Below, in pieces: positions 25,684 to 35,229 of a stretch of DNA of 64,000 nucleotides. How positions within the stretch are numbered: position 1 is the stretch's first letter; every line of letters begins with the position of its first letter. The notes beneath the pieces were generated by a model. It was not told where the DNA came from. It did not search any database and saw only the letters and a program-made list of their open reading frames with translations. This stretch comes from Terriglobus sp. RCC_193. GTDB lineage: Bacteria; Acidobacteriota; Terriglobia; Terriglobales; Acidobacteriaceae. A program made the position numbers and the translations under genes. The stretch is from the NCBI RefSeq assembly GCF_041355105.1, contig NZ_JBFUPK010000002.1, positions 62,001 through 126,000 of the forward strand, written 5' to 3'.

Positions 25684-26929
25684 TCAGCGAGGGACACGTA
25701 CACCCAGTTTCCAAACACCTATGATGTTGCGCAGAGCTTGAATATCAGTGGTTGGGTCGCCACCCACCAGGATCAGGTCCGCGCGCAGTCCCACGGTGAT
25801 CCTCCCTCTGTCATGAAGGCCGAATTGCCGCGCTGGCGTAGCTGGCGTATACGTCGCCGCTGTCAGCGCCTCCGATGGCGATAAGCCGGACTGCACAAGA
25901 AGCTCTAGTTCACGGTGCAGACTCACGCCATGCGCAATTCCAGGCACAGGTGAATCTGTACCTGCAAGCAACGGCACTCCAGCTTTCTTTAGCAGAGCAA
26001 TAGTTTGTTCTGCGTAGCCCAGATGAATCGTCGGCGAAGCGGGTAGCCGAATCGCAAGCATGGTTTTCATCGACGGGGTAAGGCGGGCGTTCAGATTAGG
26101 TTCCAGTTCCCACCAGCGCTTGCCACCCCCTGCACTCAACGACTCGAAAACTGTGAGTGTTGTAATGACAAACGCGTGGTGATCGAGGACCATCTGCGCA
26201 AATTTCGGGTCAGGAGGAGAGTCGGCAAAGACATGGGCAATGCCGTCGACGCCAGCCTGCAATGATTCAACCGCTTCTTTCTGAGACCCCACATGCGCTA
26301 CAGCCAATTTGTTGCGCCGATGAGCTGCGATCACAATGTCTTCAATTCGCCGGGGAGAAAACGTCGGAAACTGATGCTCATCAATAATCTTGATGTAGTC
26401 AGAGCCTTCCGCAATGCGTTGATCCACAAACACCTGTACATCTGCAGTGGGTGAGAGCATAGGCATTGGAGAGCCAGCCATTTGTGTCGGGTGCCCGCCA
26501 GGCGCGGTTATGACCGTTCCAGCGGTAAGAAAATCGGCACAGCCGGAACATCCTTCCTTACGCATCTTCAGGCTCGCGGCAGAACCACCCATCTCCAGTT
26601 CGGTCGTCACCCCAAAAGCCAGGGCATCTTGCAGAAACTCTCGAACCAGATGTTCTCCTAGATGTGTGTGCGAATCAATCAGGCCCGGGAGAAGGGTTTT
26701 TCCACGTCCGTCGATCACCTCTGCCGACGGAGGAATCGTAATCTCTGCCCCCACGCTTCGAATCATCCCGTCTTCGACCAGTACAGTGACGCCAGCAAGC
26801 TTTCGGGTTCCATCAAATACGTCGACGTTGTGGAAAGCTACCGAAGTCGTTGGTCGTTGAACGTCTTGGCCGTGGATGACGTTTGTAAGAACTACGCAAG
26901 CTGCAATCAAGCGCACGATCCGTATCAAG
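25684..26929 (-). CDS. Exported amidohydrolase (imidazolonepropionase-like)
   Basis: This metal-dependent hydrolase has LLPGLIDSHTHLGEHL (HxH metal ligands), HVGSQKEAVES and LLAGTDSPVPG (catalytic Asp), and ends in RADLILVGGDP, the classic amidohydrolase tail. A hydrophobic stretch (IRIVRLIAACVVLTNVIHGQ) looks like a signal peptide. The exact start is uncertain; the frame is open to 26997 and the coordinate given here approximates the codon in front of that stretch. The substrate is unknown; relatives include prolidases and carboxypeptidases of small peptides. It ends 71 bp before tsaD. Confidence 0.85.
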
Positions 26930-27012
26930 CTGTTCCTCCGATGGATACCTGCTTGTACGCGAATAATGGCGAAAAGTTCCAGAAAGCAGGGCACCACAAT
27001 ATCCAGGCAGTG

Positions 27013-28068
27013 TTACTGACCACCCGCTTCGCTCAGCCGCTGTTTCCATATCTGCAACAACAAAATCGCCGACGCCACCAGCACCGGCCCCAAAATAAAC
27101 CCGCTGATCCCAAAGAAAGCCAACCCGCCAAAGATGGCAACAAACACCACGCCCGTATGCAGGTCCGTCTTCTTCCCCACAAACACCGGGTAAAGAAAGT
27201 TATCCATCGTGCTCACCACCGCACTGCACCAGATTGCCAAAATCAGGCACTTCGTCCAACTCAGCACCAGTCCCACATACAAGCAGATCGGCACCCACGC
27301 CAGAAATGCGCCAAACGCGGGAATCAGGCAGCACACAAACGTGACAAATCCCCACAGCAGCGCGCCGGGCACACCCACCAGCCAGTACGCCACGCCCGAA
27401 GCCACGCCCTGCAACATGGCAATCAGCAGACGTCCCGCAAAAATCGCCTCGATAATGTCGCGCAGCTTACGGCTGAAATCAAACGTCTCATCCTCACGCA
27501 GCGGCAACACCGACTTCCACGCCCGCAGCGCCGCCACCTCATCCCGCACCAGAAAGAAGTAAAAAAACAGCAGCAGCACAATGCTCACAATGCCGTGAAT
27601 CATCGCGCCAAACGCCTGCCCCAGCTTCGGCGCGGACCAACCCGCAATCGCACGGCCTGACATGCCCGGCGCAAACTGCGCAATCGCATTCTGCAGCGCA
27701 TCACCCAGCTTCGGATGCTTCACTGCAAGCTCTGCCAGAAAGTCGTCCACACCGCCCGACTCCACATAGCGAGCCATCGCAATCGCCTGCACCACCAGAT
27801 GCTTGATCAGCAGATACATCGGCGCAAACAGCACCACGCTGACCAGCACCACCATCGCAATCCCAGCCAGCGTGGGCGACCAACGCCTGCGCAACCACAC
27901 AGACATCGGCTGCGTCACCACAGCCAGCGTGACTGCGCCGATGATGGGAAACATCAGCGTGTGGGCAAACAACAACGTCGCTGCCAGACACAGCGTCGTC
28001 AGCGTAAACAGCGCCGTCGTCCGCCACTGCATATACCCTGTACCCGGTCCCATTGAGGAAGTGCTCAT
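27013..28068 (-). CDS. AI-2E/PerM-family permease
   Basis: This polytopic protein of about 351 residues belongs to the AI-2E transporter (PerM) family. Hallmarks are the early TM pair (TTLCLAATLLFAHTLMFPIIGAV), a soluble central domain, and the GVASGVAYWLVGVPGALLWG and FGGLAFFGISGFILGPV blocks. Members export small molecules or act as Na+/H+ antiporters; the cargo here is unknown. The ATG at 28068 is preceded by GAAGAAG. It is divergent from the CCA-adding enzyme gene with 85 bp between them. Confidence 0.9.
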   Translation of the reverse strand: MSTSSMGPGTGYMQWRTTALFTLTTLCLAATLLFAHTLMFPIIGAVTLAVVTQPMSVWLRRRWSPTLAGIAMVVLVSVVLFAPMYLLIKHLVVQAIAMARYVESGGVDDFLAELAVKHPKLGDALQNAIAQFAPGMSGRAIAGWSAPKLGQAFGAMIHGIVSIVLLLFFYFFLVRDEVAALRAWKSVLPLREDETFDFSRKLRDIIEAIFAGRLLIAMLQGVASGVAYWLVGVPGALLWGFVTFVCCLIPAFGAFLAWVPICLYVGLVLSWTKCLILAIWCSAVVSTMDNFLYPVFVGKKTDLHTGVVFVAIFGGLAFFGISGFILGPVLVASAILLLQIWKQRLSEAGGQ

Positions 28069-28153
28069 CTTCTTCACACTTCTGATGCAGATTTCCGTGT
28101 CACTGCTGCCGCAAAGACATCTGCGCACAAACAGGCGCATCCTAGGAAGAGAG

Positions 28154-29569
28154 ATGAAGGCACTGGAAAACACAAAGGCAACACCGGCATTTCAGGCAGC
28201 GCTGCATATCGTGGAAGAGCTGCGCAACCGCGGCTTCCACGCTTATTTCGCAGGCGGCTGCGTGCGAGATCTGCTCATGGGCATCGCCCCCAAGGACTAC
28301 GACGTCGCCACCAACGCCCGACCGGAAACCGTCATGATGGGCTTTGATCGCACCTTCAGTGTCGGCGCACATTTCGGCGTGGTCATCGTGTGCAACGCAG
28401 ACAAAGACGAAGGCTGCGAGATACAAACCGAAGTCGCAACCTTCCGCTGCGACGGCGAGTACGTCGACGGTCGCCGCCCCGTGGAAGTGGAATACGCAGA
28501 AAAACCAGAAGACGATGTACAGCGCCGCGACTTCACCATCAACGGCATGTTGCTCGACCCCGTCGGCCTGACAGAACACAACATTGCAGAGAAATTGCTC
28601 GACTTCGTCAACGGCCAGCAGGACCTGCAGGCACGCATCGTTCGCGCCATCGGCGATCCACAAAAGCGGTTCGAAGAAGACAAACTCCGCATGTTGCGGG
28701 CGGTCCGTTTCGCCGCACGCCTTGACTTCACCATCGAAGAACAAACCCTGCGCGCCATACGACAACAGGCCACCACCATCACACAGGTTAGCAACGAACG
28801 CATCCGCGACGAGCTAACCAAGATGCTCACCGAAGGCCACGCCAAACACGCCTTCGAACTACTCGACGCATCCGGTCTGCTTCAACATGTCCTCCCTGAA
28901 GTCGCTGCGATGAAGGGCGTAGAGCAACCGCCCGAATGGCACCCCGAAGGCGACGTCTGGATTCACACGCTGCTGCTGCTCGACAAACTCCCCGCAGATG
29001 TAAAAGGCACACTGGCATGGGGCGCATTACTGCACGACGTAGGCAAACCGCCCACCTTTCGCGCACCCGATCCAGCAGACCCAAAGCCCCGCATCCGTTT
29101 CAACGGCCACGCAGAAGTGGGTGCCACCATGACCCGCGCCATCATGAACCGTCTACGCTTTTCGTCCGCAGACATAGACCAGGTCGTCTCACTCGTAGCC
29201 AATCACATGCGCTTTGGCGACGTAAGACATATGAAGCAGAGCACGCTGAAACGCTTCTTCCGCCTGCACGACTTCCCTGAGCATCTGGCACTGCACAAGC
29301 TCGACGTCACCAGTTCGCACAACCTGCTGGACCTGTACCGCTACGCAAAAGAAGAGTTCGAGAAAGCGCCCGAAGAAGTCTACAAACCCACACTGCTGCT
29401 CACCGGGCGCGACCTCATCGACGCAGGCCTGAAGCCCGGCCCGCGCTTCAAACAACTACTGCAAGACCTGGAGGACGCCCAACTCGAAGGTGCAATCCAC
29501 ACACGCGAAGAAGCCATCAACCTGCTGCGCGACCTGCTCGCAAAAACTCCTGCGGAGGCTGTCCATTGA
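28154..29569 (+). CDS. CCA tRNA nucleotidyltransferase / poly(A) polymerase family with HD domain
   Basis: This 471-residue class II nucleotidyltransferase has YFAGGCVRDLLMG followed by KDYDVAT (metal-binding DxD) and the RRDFTINGM block. RFEEDKLRMLRAVRFAARLDF is the RNA-binding helix, and an HD-type phosphohydrolase segment contains WGALLHDVGKP. It adds or repairs the CCA end of tRNAs. The ATG at 28154 follows AGGAAGAGAG, a good ribosome-binding site, although the frame is open to 27803. The next gene starts inside its stop codon. Confidence 0.95.
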   Translation: MKALENTKATPAFQAALHIVEELRNRGFHAYFAGGCVRDLLMGIAPKDYDVATNARPETVMMGFDRTFSVGAHFGVVIVCNADKDEGCEIQTEVATFRCDGEYVDGRRPVEVEYAEKPEDDVQRRDFTINGMLLDPVGLTEHNIAEKLLDFVNGQQDLQARIVRAIGDPQKRFEEDKLRMLRAVRFAARLDFTIEEQTLRAIRQQATTITQVSNERIRDELTKMLTEGHAKHAFELLDASGLLQHVLPEVAAMKGVEQPPEWHPEGDVWIHTLLLLDKLPADVKGTLAWGALLHDVGKPPTFRAPDPADPKPRIRFNGHAEVGATMTRAIMNRLRFSSADIDQVVSLVANHMRFGDVRHMKQSTLKRFFRLHDFPEHLALHKLDVTSSHNLLDLYRYAKEEFEKAPEEVYKPTLLLTGRDLIDAGLKPGPRFKQLLQDLEDAQLEGAIHTREEAINLLRDLLAKTPAEAVH

Positions 29570-30894
29570 AACACGTCATTGTCATCGGTGGAGGAGTCGC
29601 AGGCCTGATGGCTGCAGTAAAACTGCGTGCCAGCAGCAGCCTGAACGTGACGCTTCTCGAAGCACAGGATCACGTCGGCGGTCGCATCCGCACCGTGCAA
29701 CAGAACGGCACGCCCATCGAACTCGGCGCAGAATTCGTGCACGGCAAACCGCCGGAACTACTGGCGCTGCTGGAAGACCTCAACCTCGAAACCTACGAAC
29801 TCGCGGGCGAAGATTTCAACTACGACTGCAGCGATGACTCCCTGCATCCGCAGGACGAAGGCTCACACAATGACGAAGCCTCCCCCTTCAGCGTTCTCGA
29901 ACGTATGACGGAATGGAGCGAAAAGCACCCGACCGAAGACCTGACATTCGATGCATGGTGTGAACATGAAAACATCGCGCCCGACATCCGCTCCGGTGCT
30001 CGCGCCTATGTCGAAGGATTCAACGCCGCCGATGCATCGCGCATCTCCGTGCGCTCACTCGCCATCCAGCAGCAGGCAGAAGACAGCATCGAGGGCGACG
30101 CCCTGCGTCATATAAAGGGCGGCTATCATCGCCTGCCCGAAGAACTTGCCGCGCGATTCACGCGTTTGGGCGGCACGCTCCGTTTGCAGTCGCATGTGAA
30201 ATCCATCACATGGTCGTGTGGATCGGTCCACGTCCAACTCACCACAGGCCAATCCCTGCACGCCGACGCCGCCATCATCACGCTGCCGCTCAGCGTCCTG
30301 CAATCCTCAAGCGTCTTGTTCCATCCCATACCTGCGGACATTCTTCATCACGCCAGCCGCATGCCTATGGGTGCCGTCCTTCGCATGAGCTTCGTCTTCC
30401 GCTCCCGCTGGTGGGCAGAGCTTGATCACCCGCAGAAAAAGGCGCTCCAGAAACTCTCGTTCATCCTGCCTGAACGGCAGAGAAGTGACCTCAACTTCCG
30501 CGTCTTCTGGACCAGCTATCCTTCGCTCAACCCTGTACTCACGGCGTGGGCAGGAGGCCCATCTGCTGAAGCCTTCTCTTCGAAAGACGATCACGAAATT
30601 GCCGAAGCCGCATGCCATGACCTTTCGCGCATCTTCGGCATTCCAAAACAGCAGATACTCGACGAACTCGTCACACATCACCGCCATGACTGGAGTCGTG
30701 ATCCGTTCTTCGGCGGCGCCTATTCATGGGTTCCCGCAGGCGCAGCAGACGCCTCGGAAAAGATGACCCATCCCGTCGAGAACACACTCTTTTTTGCAGG
30801 CGAACACACCGACATCACTGGCCATTGGGGCACAGTCCACGGAGCACTCCGCAGTGGCATTCGTGCCGCGCAACAAATGCTGGAATTACACTAA
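29566..30894 (+). CDS. FAD-dependent amine-oxidase-like flavoprotein
   Basis: This 442-residue flavoenzyme has an N-terminal dinucleotide-binding fold (HVIVIGGGVAGLMAAVKLR), the GGRIRTVQ block of monoamine/polyamine oxidases, and FFAGEHTDITGHWGTVHGA at the C-terminus. These bind FAD. The start codon is TTG and overlaps the CCA enzyme stop (TTGA); GGAGG lies 7 bp upstream, supporting that start. It probably oxidises a secondary or primary amine; the substrate is unknown. It ends convergently with the DMT exporter, overlapping by 4 bp. Confidence 0.92.
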   Translation: MKHVIVIGGGVAGLMAAVKLRASSSLNVTLLEAQDHVGGRIRTVQQNGTPIELGAEFVHGKPPELLALLEDLNLETYELAGEDFNYDCSDDSLHPQDEGSHNDEASPFSVLERMTEWSEKHPTEDLTFDAWCEHENIAPDIRSGARAYVEGFNAADASRISVRSLAIQQQAEDSIEGDALRHIKGGYHRLPEELAARFTRLGGTLRLQSHVKSITWSCGSVHVQLTTGQSLHADAAIITLPLSVLQSSSVLFHPIPADILHHASRMPMGAVLRMSFVFRSRWWAELDHPQKKALQKLSFILPERQRSDLNFRVFWTSYPSLNPVLTAWAGGPSAEAFSSKDDHEIAEAACHDLSRIFGIPKQQILDELVTHHRHDWSRDPFFGGAYSWVPAGAADASEKMTHPVENTLFFAGEHTDITGHWGTVHGALRSGIRAAQQMLELH

Positions 30895-31802
30895 GCCGTT
30901 TTCGGCGTTGACTTACTCGCTGTCACCACCGCCACAGAAGCCAGGATGATCGCCATCGCAATCCATTGTGATCCATGCAGCGACTCACGCAGCAGCACCG
31001 AACTCAAAGCCACACTCACAATCGGATTGACATACGCATACGTCGCCACCTTTGCCACCGGCACATGATGCAGCAGCCACATGTATGCGGTGTAACCCAC
31101 CAGCGACCCGAAGACGATCAGCCACAATACCGCCAGCAGTGCACTCTTGCTCCAATGCGCCGTCTGCCATCCACCCAGCGCCGAACCCATCACAATACTC
31201 AACGTGCCACCCAGCAACATCTGCCACCCGGCCCCCAGCAACGGGTCAATCTTCGAAGGCCTGCGCCCGGAATAAAGCGAACCCGCAACCCATAACAAAT
31301 TCGCCACCAGCATGATCACCACACCAGTCGATGCAGAACCAACACCGCCTTGCAGCAGCGGAGCCAGCAGCACAACAAGCCCCACAAACCCAAGCACCGT
31401 ACCCACCCATCCCAGGCGGTTCAGCGAAGTACCGCCAGGAATAAACGTCTCTGCCAACGCAATCAGCAATGGAATTGCCGCCGCCAGCAACGCGGCAAGA
31501 CCAGCAGAAAGCGTCTGCTCCGCCCAGCTCACCATTACGTTGTTGCCCGTCAGCATCACCATGCCCAGCAGCAACGCACGTTGAAACTCCGCACGCGGCA
31601 AAGCGACCCTTACCCCACGCAGCGCAAGCACCGTCAGCATAATCACGCCCGCCGCACAGTAACGAAATCCGGAAACAAACGCAGGCGAAAGCGACTGCAC
31701 ACCCACGCGAATCGCAACAAACGTCGATCCCCAGAAAAAATAAACGCACGCAAAAGCAAGTATGACGAGAGATCGCGACGTGCTTTCATGCTTTCTGGTC
31801 AT
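30891..31802 (-). CDS. EamA/DMT-superfamily exporter
   Basis: This 303-residue protein has ten predicted TM segments in two EamA repeats; the first opens [22 protein letters not shown]. Members such as YedA and RhaT-like carriers export amino acids or metabolites. The ATG at 31802 is chosen because the first TM starts shortly after; the frame is open to 32069 but would overlap the ruvB promoter region. It is divergent from ruvB with 73 bp between starts. Confidence 0.92.
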   Translation of the reverse strand: MTRKHESTSRSLVILAFACVYFFWGSTFVAIRVGVQSLSPAFVSGFRYCAAGVIMLTVLALRGVRVALPRAEFQRALLLGMVMLTGNNVMVSWAEQTLSAGLAALLAAAIPLLIALAETFIPGGTSLNRLGWVGTVLGFVGLVVLLAPLLQGGVGSASTGVVIMLVANLLWVAGSLYSGRRPSKIDPLLGAGWQMLLGGTLSIVMGSALGGWQTAHWSKSALLAVLWLIVFGSLVGYTAYMWLLHHVPVAKVATYAYVNPIVSVALSSVLLRESLHGSQWIAMAIILASVAVVTASKSTPKTA

Positions 31803-31875
31803 GGGCCACAGCCTATCAGGCACCATCGTTGCCACAGCGCCATCTTCGCCGTACCATCGCCTTAGCGACTTAACG

Positions 31876-32964
31876 ATGGACTTCCTCAACAAAAAGCGCT
31901 TCGACCTCAATCGCTCCACACCCTCTGCAGATGCGGAGCGGCTGGTCAGCGCCAGCAGCATGGGCGAGGACGCAGCCTTTGAACTCAAGCTGCGCCCCAA
32001 CCGCCTTGGCGAATTCATCGGCCAGCACAAGGCCAAAGAGCAGCTCGCCATCGCCCTCGAAGCAGCCAAATCACGCGGCGAAGCGCTTGACCATGTCCTG
32101 CTCTACGGCCCGCCGGGACTCGGCAAAACCACGCTCGCCACCATCATCGCGAATGAATTGGATGTCGGCTTCCAGCAGACCAGCGGCCCCGCCCTACAAA
32201 TCCAGGGCGATCTTACCGCCATCCTGACCAACCTGCGCGAAAGGCAGGTGCTCTTCCTCGACGAAATCCATCGCCTGCAACCGGTGCTGGAAGAAAAGCT
32301 CTACACTGCGCTTGAGGATTACAAGCTCGACATCATCATCGGCCAGGGCCCCGCCGCGCGCACGCACGTGATGGAGATTCGTCCCTTCACCTTCGTCGCC
32401 GCCACCACGCGTCCCGGCCTGCTTTCATCTCCGCTGCGTTCGCGCTTCGGCATCCTCTTAAGGCTTGAGTTCTACAACGACGACGACCTCCGCTTCATCG
32501 TCGAACGCAGCGCAGAGGTCATCGGCGTGCAGATCGACGCAGACGGCGCAGCCGAAATCGCCATGCGTTCACGCGGCACACCCCGTATCGCCAACCGGCT
32601 CCTCCGCCGCGTGCGCGACTACGCACAGGTGCGCGCCAACGGCATTATCGATCGCGACACCGCGCAGGCCGCGCTGCAAATGCTCGAGGTCGACCCACAC
32701 GGCTTCGACGAACTCGACCGCCGACTACTCCGCACCATCATCGAAAAGTACGACGGCGGCCCCGTCGGCCTGAACACCCTCGCCGCCGCGCTGGCCGAAG
32801 AAGAGGACGCACTCGAAGAGGTCTACGAGCCCTTCCTCATGCAGATCGGCTTCCTCGACCGCACGCCCCGCGGCCGCGTCGCCACCCGCCTCGCGTACGA
32901 ACACTTCGGCTATCCCGTACCCACCAAAGCAAATCAATTCGATAAGCCAACCCTGTTCGACTAA
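31876..32964 (+). CDS. ruvB: Holliday junction branch migration helicase RuvB
   Basis: This 362-residue AAA+ motor has Walker A GPPGLGKT at residues 78-85, Walker B LFLDEIHR at 126-133, sensor motif [17 protein letters not shown] and a C-terminal winged helix ([12 protein letters not shown]). It drives branch migration with RuvA. Neither RuvA nor RuvC is in the window. The ATG at 31876 gives the usual family N-terminus; the upstream Shine-Dalgarno is weak. yggS follows after 9 bp, so the two are probably one operon. Confidence 0.97.
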   Translation: MDFLNKKRFDLNRSTPSADAERLVSASSMGEDAAFELKLRPNRLGEFIGQHKAKEQLAIALEAAKSRGEALDHVLLYGPPGLGKTTLATIIANELDVGFQQTSGPALQIQGDLTAILTNLRERQVLFLDEIHRLQPVLEEKLYTALEDYKLDIIIGQGPAARTHVMEIRPFTFVAATTRPGLLSSPLRSRFGILLRLEFYNDDDLRFIVERSAEVIGVQIDADGAAEIAMRSRGTPRIANRLLRRVRDYAQVRANGIIDRDTAQAALQMLEVDPHGFDELDRRLLRTIIEKYDGGPVGLNTLAAALAEEEDALEEVYEPFLMQIGFLDRTPRGRVATRLAYEHFGYPVPTKANQFDKPTLFD

Positions 32965-32973
32965 GCTGGAAGT

Positions 32974-33711
32974 ATGTCGATTGCAGAAAATTTAGAGCAG
33001 GTACGCGCGGAAATCGCAGCCGCCTGCGCCCGCGCCAACCGCAACCCCGCAGACGTGAAGCTGATGGCCGTCTCCAAAACCTGGGGTCCGGACGTCGTTG
33101 CCGAAGCCTTCCGCGCAGGTCAGCGCCTCTTCGGTGAAAACCGCCTGCAGGAGTGGGAACACAAGCAGCAGCAACTCCACACCATCCTCGGTGAAGACGT
33201 GGGCCAGCTTGAGATGCACCTCATCGGCAACCTGCAATCCAATAAAACCAGCAAGGCCGCATGGGTCTTCAGCGCCGTCGATTCCGTGGACAGCGTCAAG
33301 GTCGCGCGCCGTCTCAACGACGTCTGCGAACAGGTCGGCAAAGTCCTCCCCATTCTCGTCGAAGTAAAACTCTCCGAAGAAGAAACCAAGCACGGCATCG
33401 GCGAATACGCCCTCCCCGGCCTGCTGCGCAACATCCTTGAAGAAATGAATGGTCTGGAAGTCCGCGGCCTGATGATAGTCCCCCCGTACACCGACGATCC
33501 CGAAGGCGCACGCCCCTACTTTCGCCGCCTGCGTGAACTTCGCGACGAAGCCGTCGCCACCATTGAAGGCATCTCGCTCCCCGAACTCTCCATGGGCATG
33601 TCGCACGACTTCGCCGTAGCCATTGAAGAAGGCTCCACCTGCGTCCGCGTAGGCTCCGCCATCTTCGGCACCCGCACCAAATACCACGAAGAGGACGAAG
33701 AAGAGTCGTAG
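32974..33711 (+). CDS. YggS/PLPBP-family PLP homeostasis protein
   Basis: This 245-residue single-domain TIM barrel binds pyridoxal 5'-phosphate. Visible marks are KLMAVSKTWG with the PLP lysine, FGENRLQEW, MHLIGNLQSNK, and ELSMGMSHDFAVAIEEGSTC with VRVGSAIFG near the end. The family buffers PLP and affects amino-acid pools; no enzyme activity is known. It lies between ruvB and yggU. Confidence 0.95.
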   Translation: MSIAENLEQVRAEIAAACARANRNPADVKLMAVSKTWGPDVVAEAFRAGQRLFGENRLQEWEHKQQQLHTILGEDVGQLEMHLIGNLQSNKTSKAAWVFSAVDSVDSVKVARRLNDVCEQVGKVLPILVEVKLSEEETKHGIGEYALPGLLRNILEEMNGLEVRGLMIVPPYTDDPEGARPYFRRLRELRDEAVATIEGISLPELSMGMSHDFAVAIEEGSTCVRVGSAIFGTRTKYHEEDEEES

Positions 33712-33713
33712 TA

Positions 33714-34010
33714 ATGAACATCCGCAGCATCGACGGCGGTGTCAGCTTCGCAGTTCGCGTACAACCGGGCGCATCCCGCGAAGGCGTTATCGGCCTTTAT
33801 GGCGACGCCATCAAGATCGCCCTGAGCGCTCCCGCCGTCGACGGCAAAGCCAACGAAGCCCTCGTCCGCTATCTCGCCACAGCGCTCAACGTGCCGAAGA
33901 CAAGCATCACCATCGCCTCCGGCCACGCATCACGCTCCAAAGTGATCCGTGTCATCGGCATCACAAATGAAGAAACCGCGGCAAGGCTCTCGCCCACAGC
34001 GGCCGTCTAA
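33714..34010 (+). CDS. DUF167/YggU-family protein
   Basis: This 98-residue small alpha/beta protein shows the YggU blocks FAVRVQPGASREGVIG and PAVDGKANEALVRYLA, and then GHASRSKVIRV. The function is unknown. It begins 2 bp after the yggS stop, and the YggS-YggU pairing is common in bacteria. Confidence 0.92.
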   Translation: MNIRSIDGGVSFAVRVQPGASREGVIGLYGDAIKIALSAPAVDGKANEALVRYLATALNVPKTSITIASGHASRSKVIRVIGITNEETAARLSPTAAV

Positions 34011-34069
34011 ACGCATTTCAAAAGAATGCGACTGTAACGCAAACCGGGTTCCCACTTTCGCGAAACGGG

Positions 34070-34210
34070 GTGCCCCACCTTCGCGAAGCTAAGGTGGGAA
34101 GCGGCTTCAGCCGCTCCATCGCGCGAAAGCGCGACCAGCGAAGCTCATCCGATTCGAAGAATCGTCATCCTGAGCGCAACGAAAGTGAAGCCGAAGGACC
34201 TGCATTCCTC
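34070..34210 (+). repeat. Dispersed intergenic repeat, copy C (covariant stem)
   Basis: The core stem reads CCCACCTT...AAGGTGGG here instead of CCCAGGTT...AACCTGGG, so both arms changed and pairing is kept. The loop CGCGAAGCT is unchanged. A GCGGCTTCAGCCGC mini-hairpin and the GTCATCCTGAGCG...GAAGGACCTGCATTCC block follow. The gap 34011-34246 holds nothing else. Confidence 0.85.
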
Positions 34211-34246
34211 TCGCATCACTCCGATGCAAACGGAGAGCAGAAAACC

Positions 34247-35173
34247 CTAAGCCGACTGCAGCGCCACCGTCTTCACCACCAACGTCTCGCCCTCACCCAT
34301 CACATCCACACGATCCGCCACCCCGGCCTGCTTCGCCGCAGCCATCAGCCGCACCGGAGGTTCCTCCATCGGCTCCTTGCCCAGCGGAAACGTGCCATAG
34401 TGCATCGGGATCATCGTGGTTGCCGAGCCAAGATCAAGAAACGCCTGCAGCCCCTCTTCCGGCGAAGTATGCACCGCGCGGTAGCTATCCGGGTAATAAG
34501 CGCCTATCGGCAGCAACGCAATCTCTGGACGCAGCCTGCGCCCAATCTCGCGGAAGCCGTTGAAGTAGGCCGTATCGCCCGAGTGATACACGCTATGTCC
34601 GGCACCCGCAATCACATACCCGCCAAACAGCCGGTGCGTATCCTTGAACATGCGCGCTCCCCAGTGCTTCGCAGGCGTCATGGTCACGCGAACATCGTCG
34701 CCCTCAAGCGCGGTCGCCTCCCACCATTCCAGCTCCGTCACCTTACGAAAGCCCACCTTCTCCACCAGATCGCTTACCCCGCGAGGCACAATCGCCTCCG
34801 GTGCCACGCCCGTCAGCTTCTTCGCATGACGAACAATCTTCCGCAGCGACGGCAGGTTCAGGTGATCCATATGCGCATGCGTCAACAGAACTGCATCAAT
34901 CGGCGGCAGATGCGCAATATCTATTCCCGGCAGTCGCGCCCGCCGCAGCAGGATCAGCCGCATTGCAAATACGGGATCCACCAGCACATTACGCCCGGCA
35001 ATCTGGATCAGAAACGAAGAATGTCCCACAAAGGTAATGCCAAGCTGTTCCGGGTCCACCAGTCGCGGCGGATTCGGTTTGCCCAGCATCGGTTGGCGGT
35101 GGCTCTCACGAACAACATTCCAGAGCTGCCGCAGCTTACGCCAAACAGACGGATGTTCCTGAACTTTGCTCAC
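34247..35173 (-). CDS. Metallo-beta-lactamase fold hydrolase (NAPE-PLD/UlaG-like)
   Basis: This 308-residue metal hydrolase has VGHSSFLIQIAGRNVLVDPVF, the zinc motif THAHMDHL, HWGAR, YHSGDTAYF and a late IPMHYGTFPL. The layout is that of the NAPE-PLD/RomA-like branch, which acts on phosphodiester or lactone bonds. The substrate cannot be named. It follows the acyltransferase 3 gene by 56 bp on the same strand, so co-transcription and a link to lipid or cell-surface metabolism are plausible. Confidence 0.92.
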   Translation of the reverse strand: MSKVQEHPSVWRKLRQLWNVVRESHRQPMLGKPNPPRLVDPEQLGITFVGHSSFLIQIAGRNVLVDPVFAMRLILLRRARLPGIDIAHLPPIDAVLLTHAHMDHLNLPSLRKIVRHAKKLTGVAPEAIVPRGVSDLVEKVGFRKVTELEWWEATALEGDDVRVTMTPAKHWGARMFKDTHRLFGGYVIAGAGHSVYHSGDTAYFNGFREIGRRLRPEIALLPIGAYYPDSYRAVHTSPEEGLQAFLDLGSATTMIPMHYGTFPLGKEPMEEPPVRLMAAAKQAGVADRVDVMGEGETLVVKTVALQSA

Positions 35174-35229
35174 ACCGGATTAGATGTGGAAATCGCTTCG
35201 TGGATGCTACGGCCAAACACCTTGCAGTC

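Noticed and set aside
27803-28153. Upstream extension of the CCA enzyme frame
   Set aside because: It runs antisense through the AI-2E permease gene; the ATG at 28154 has a strong ribosome-binding site.
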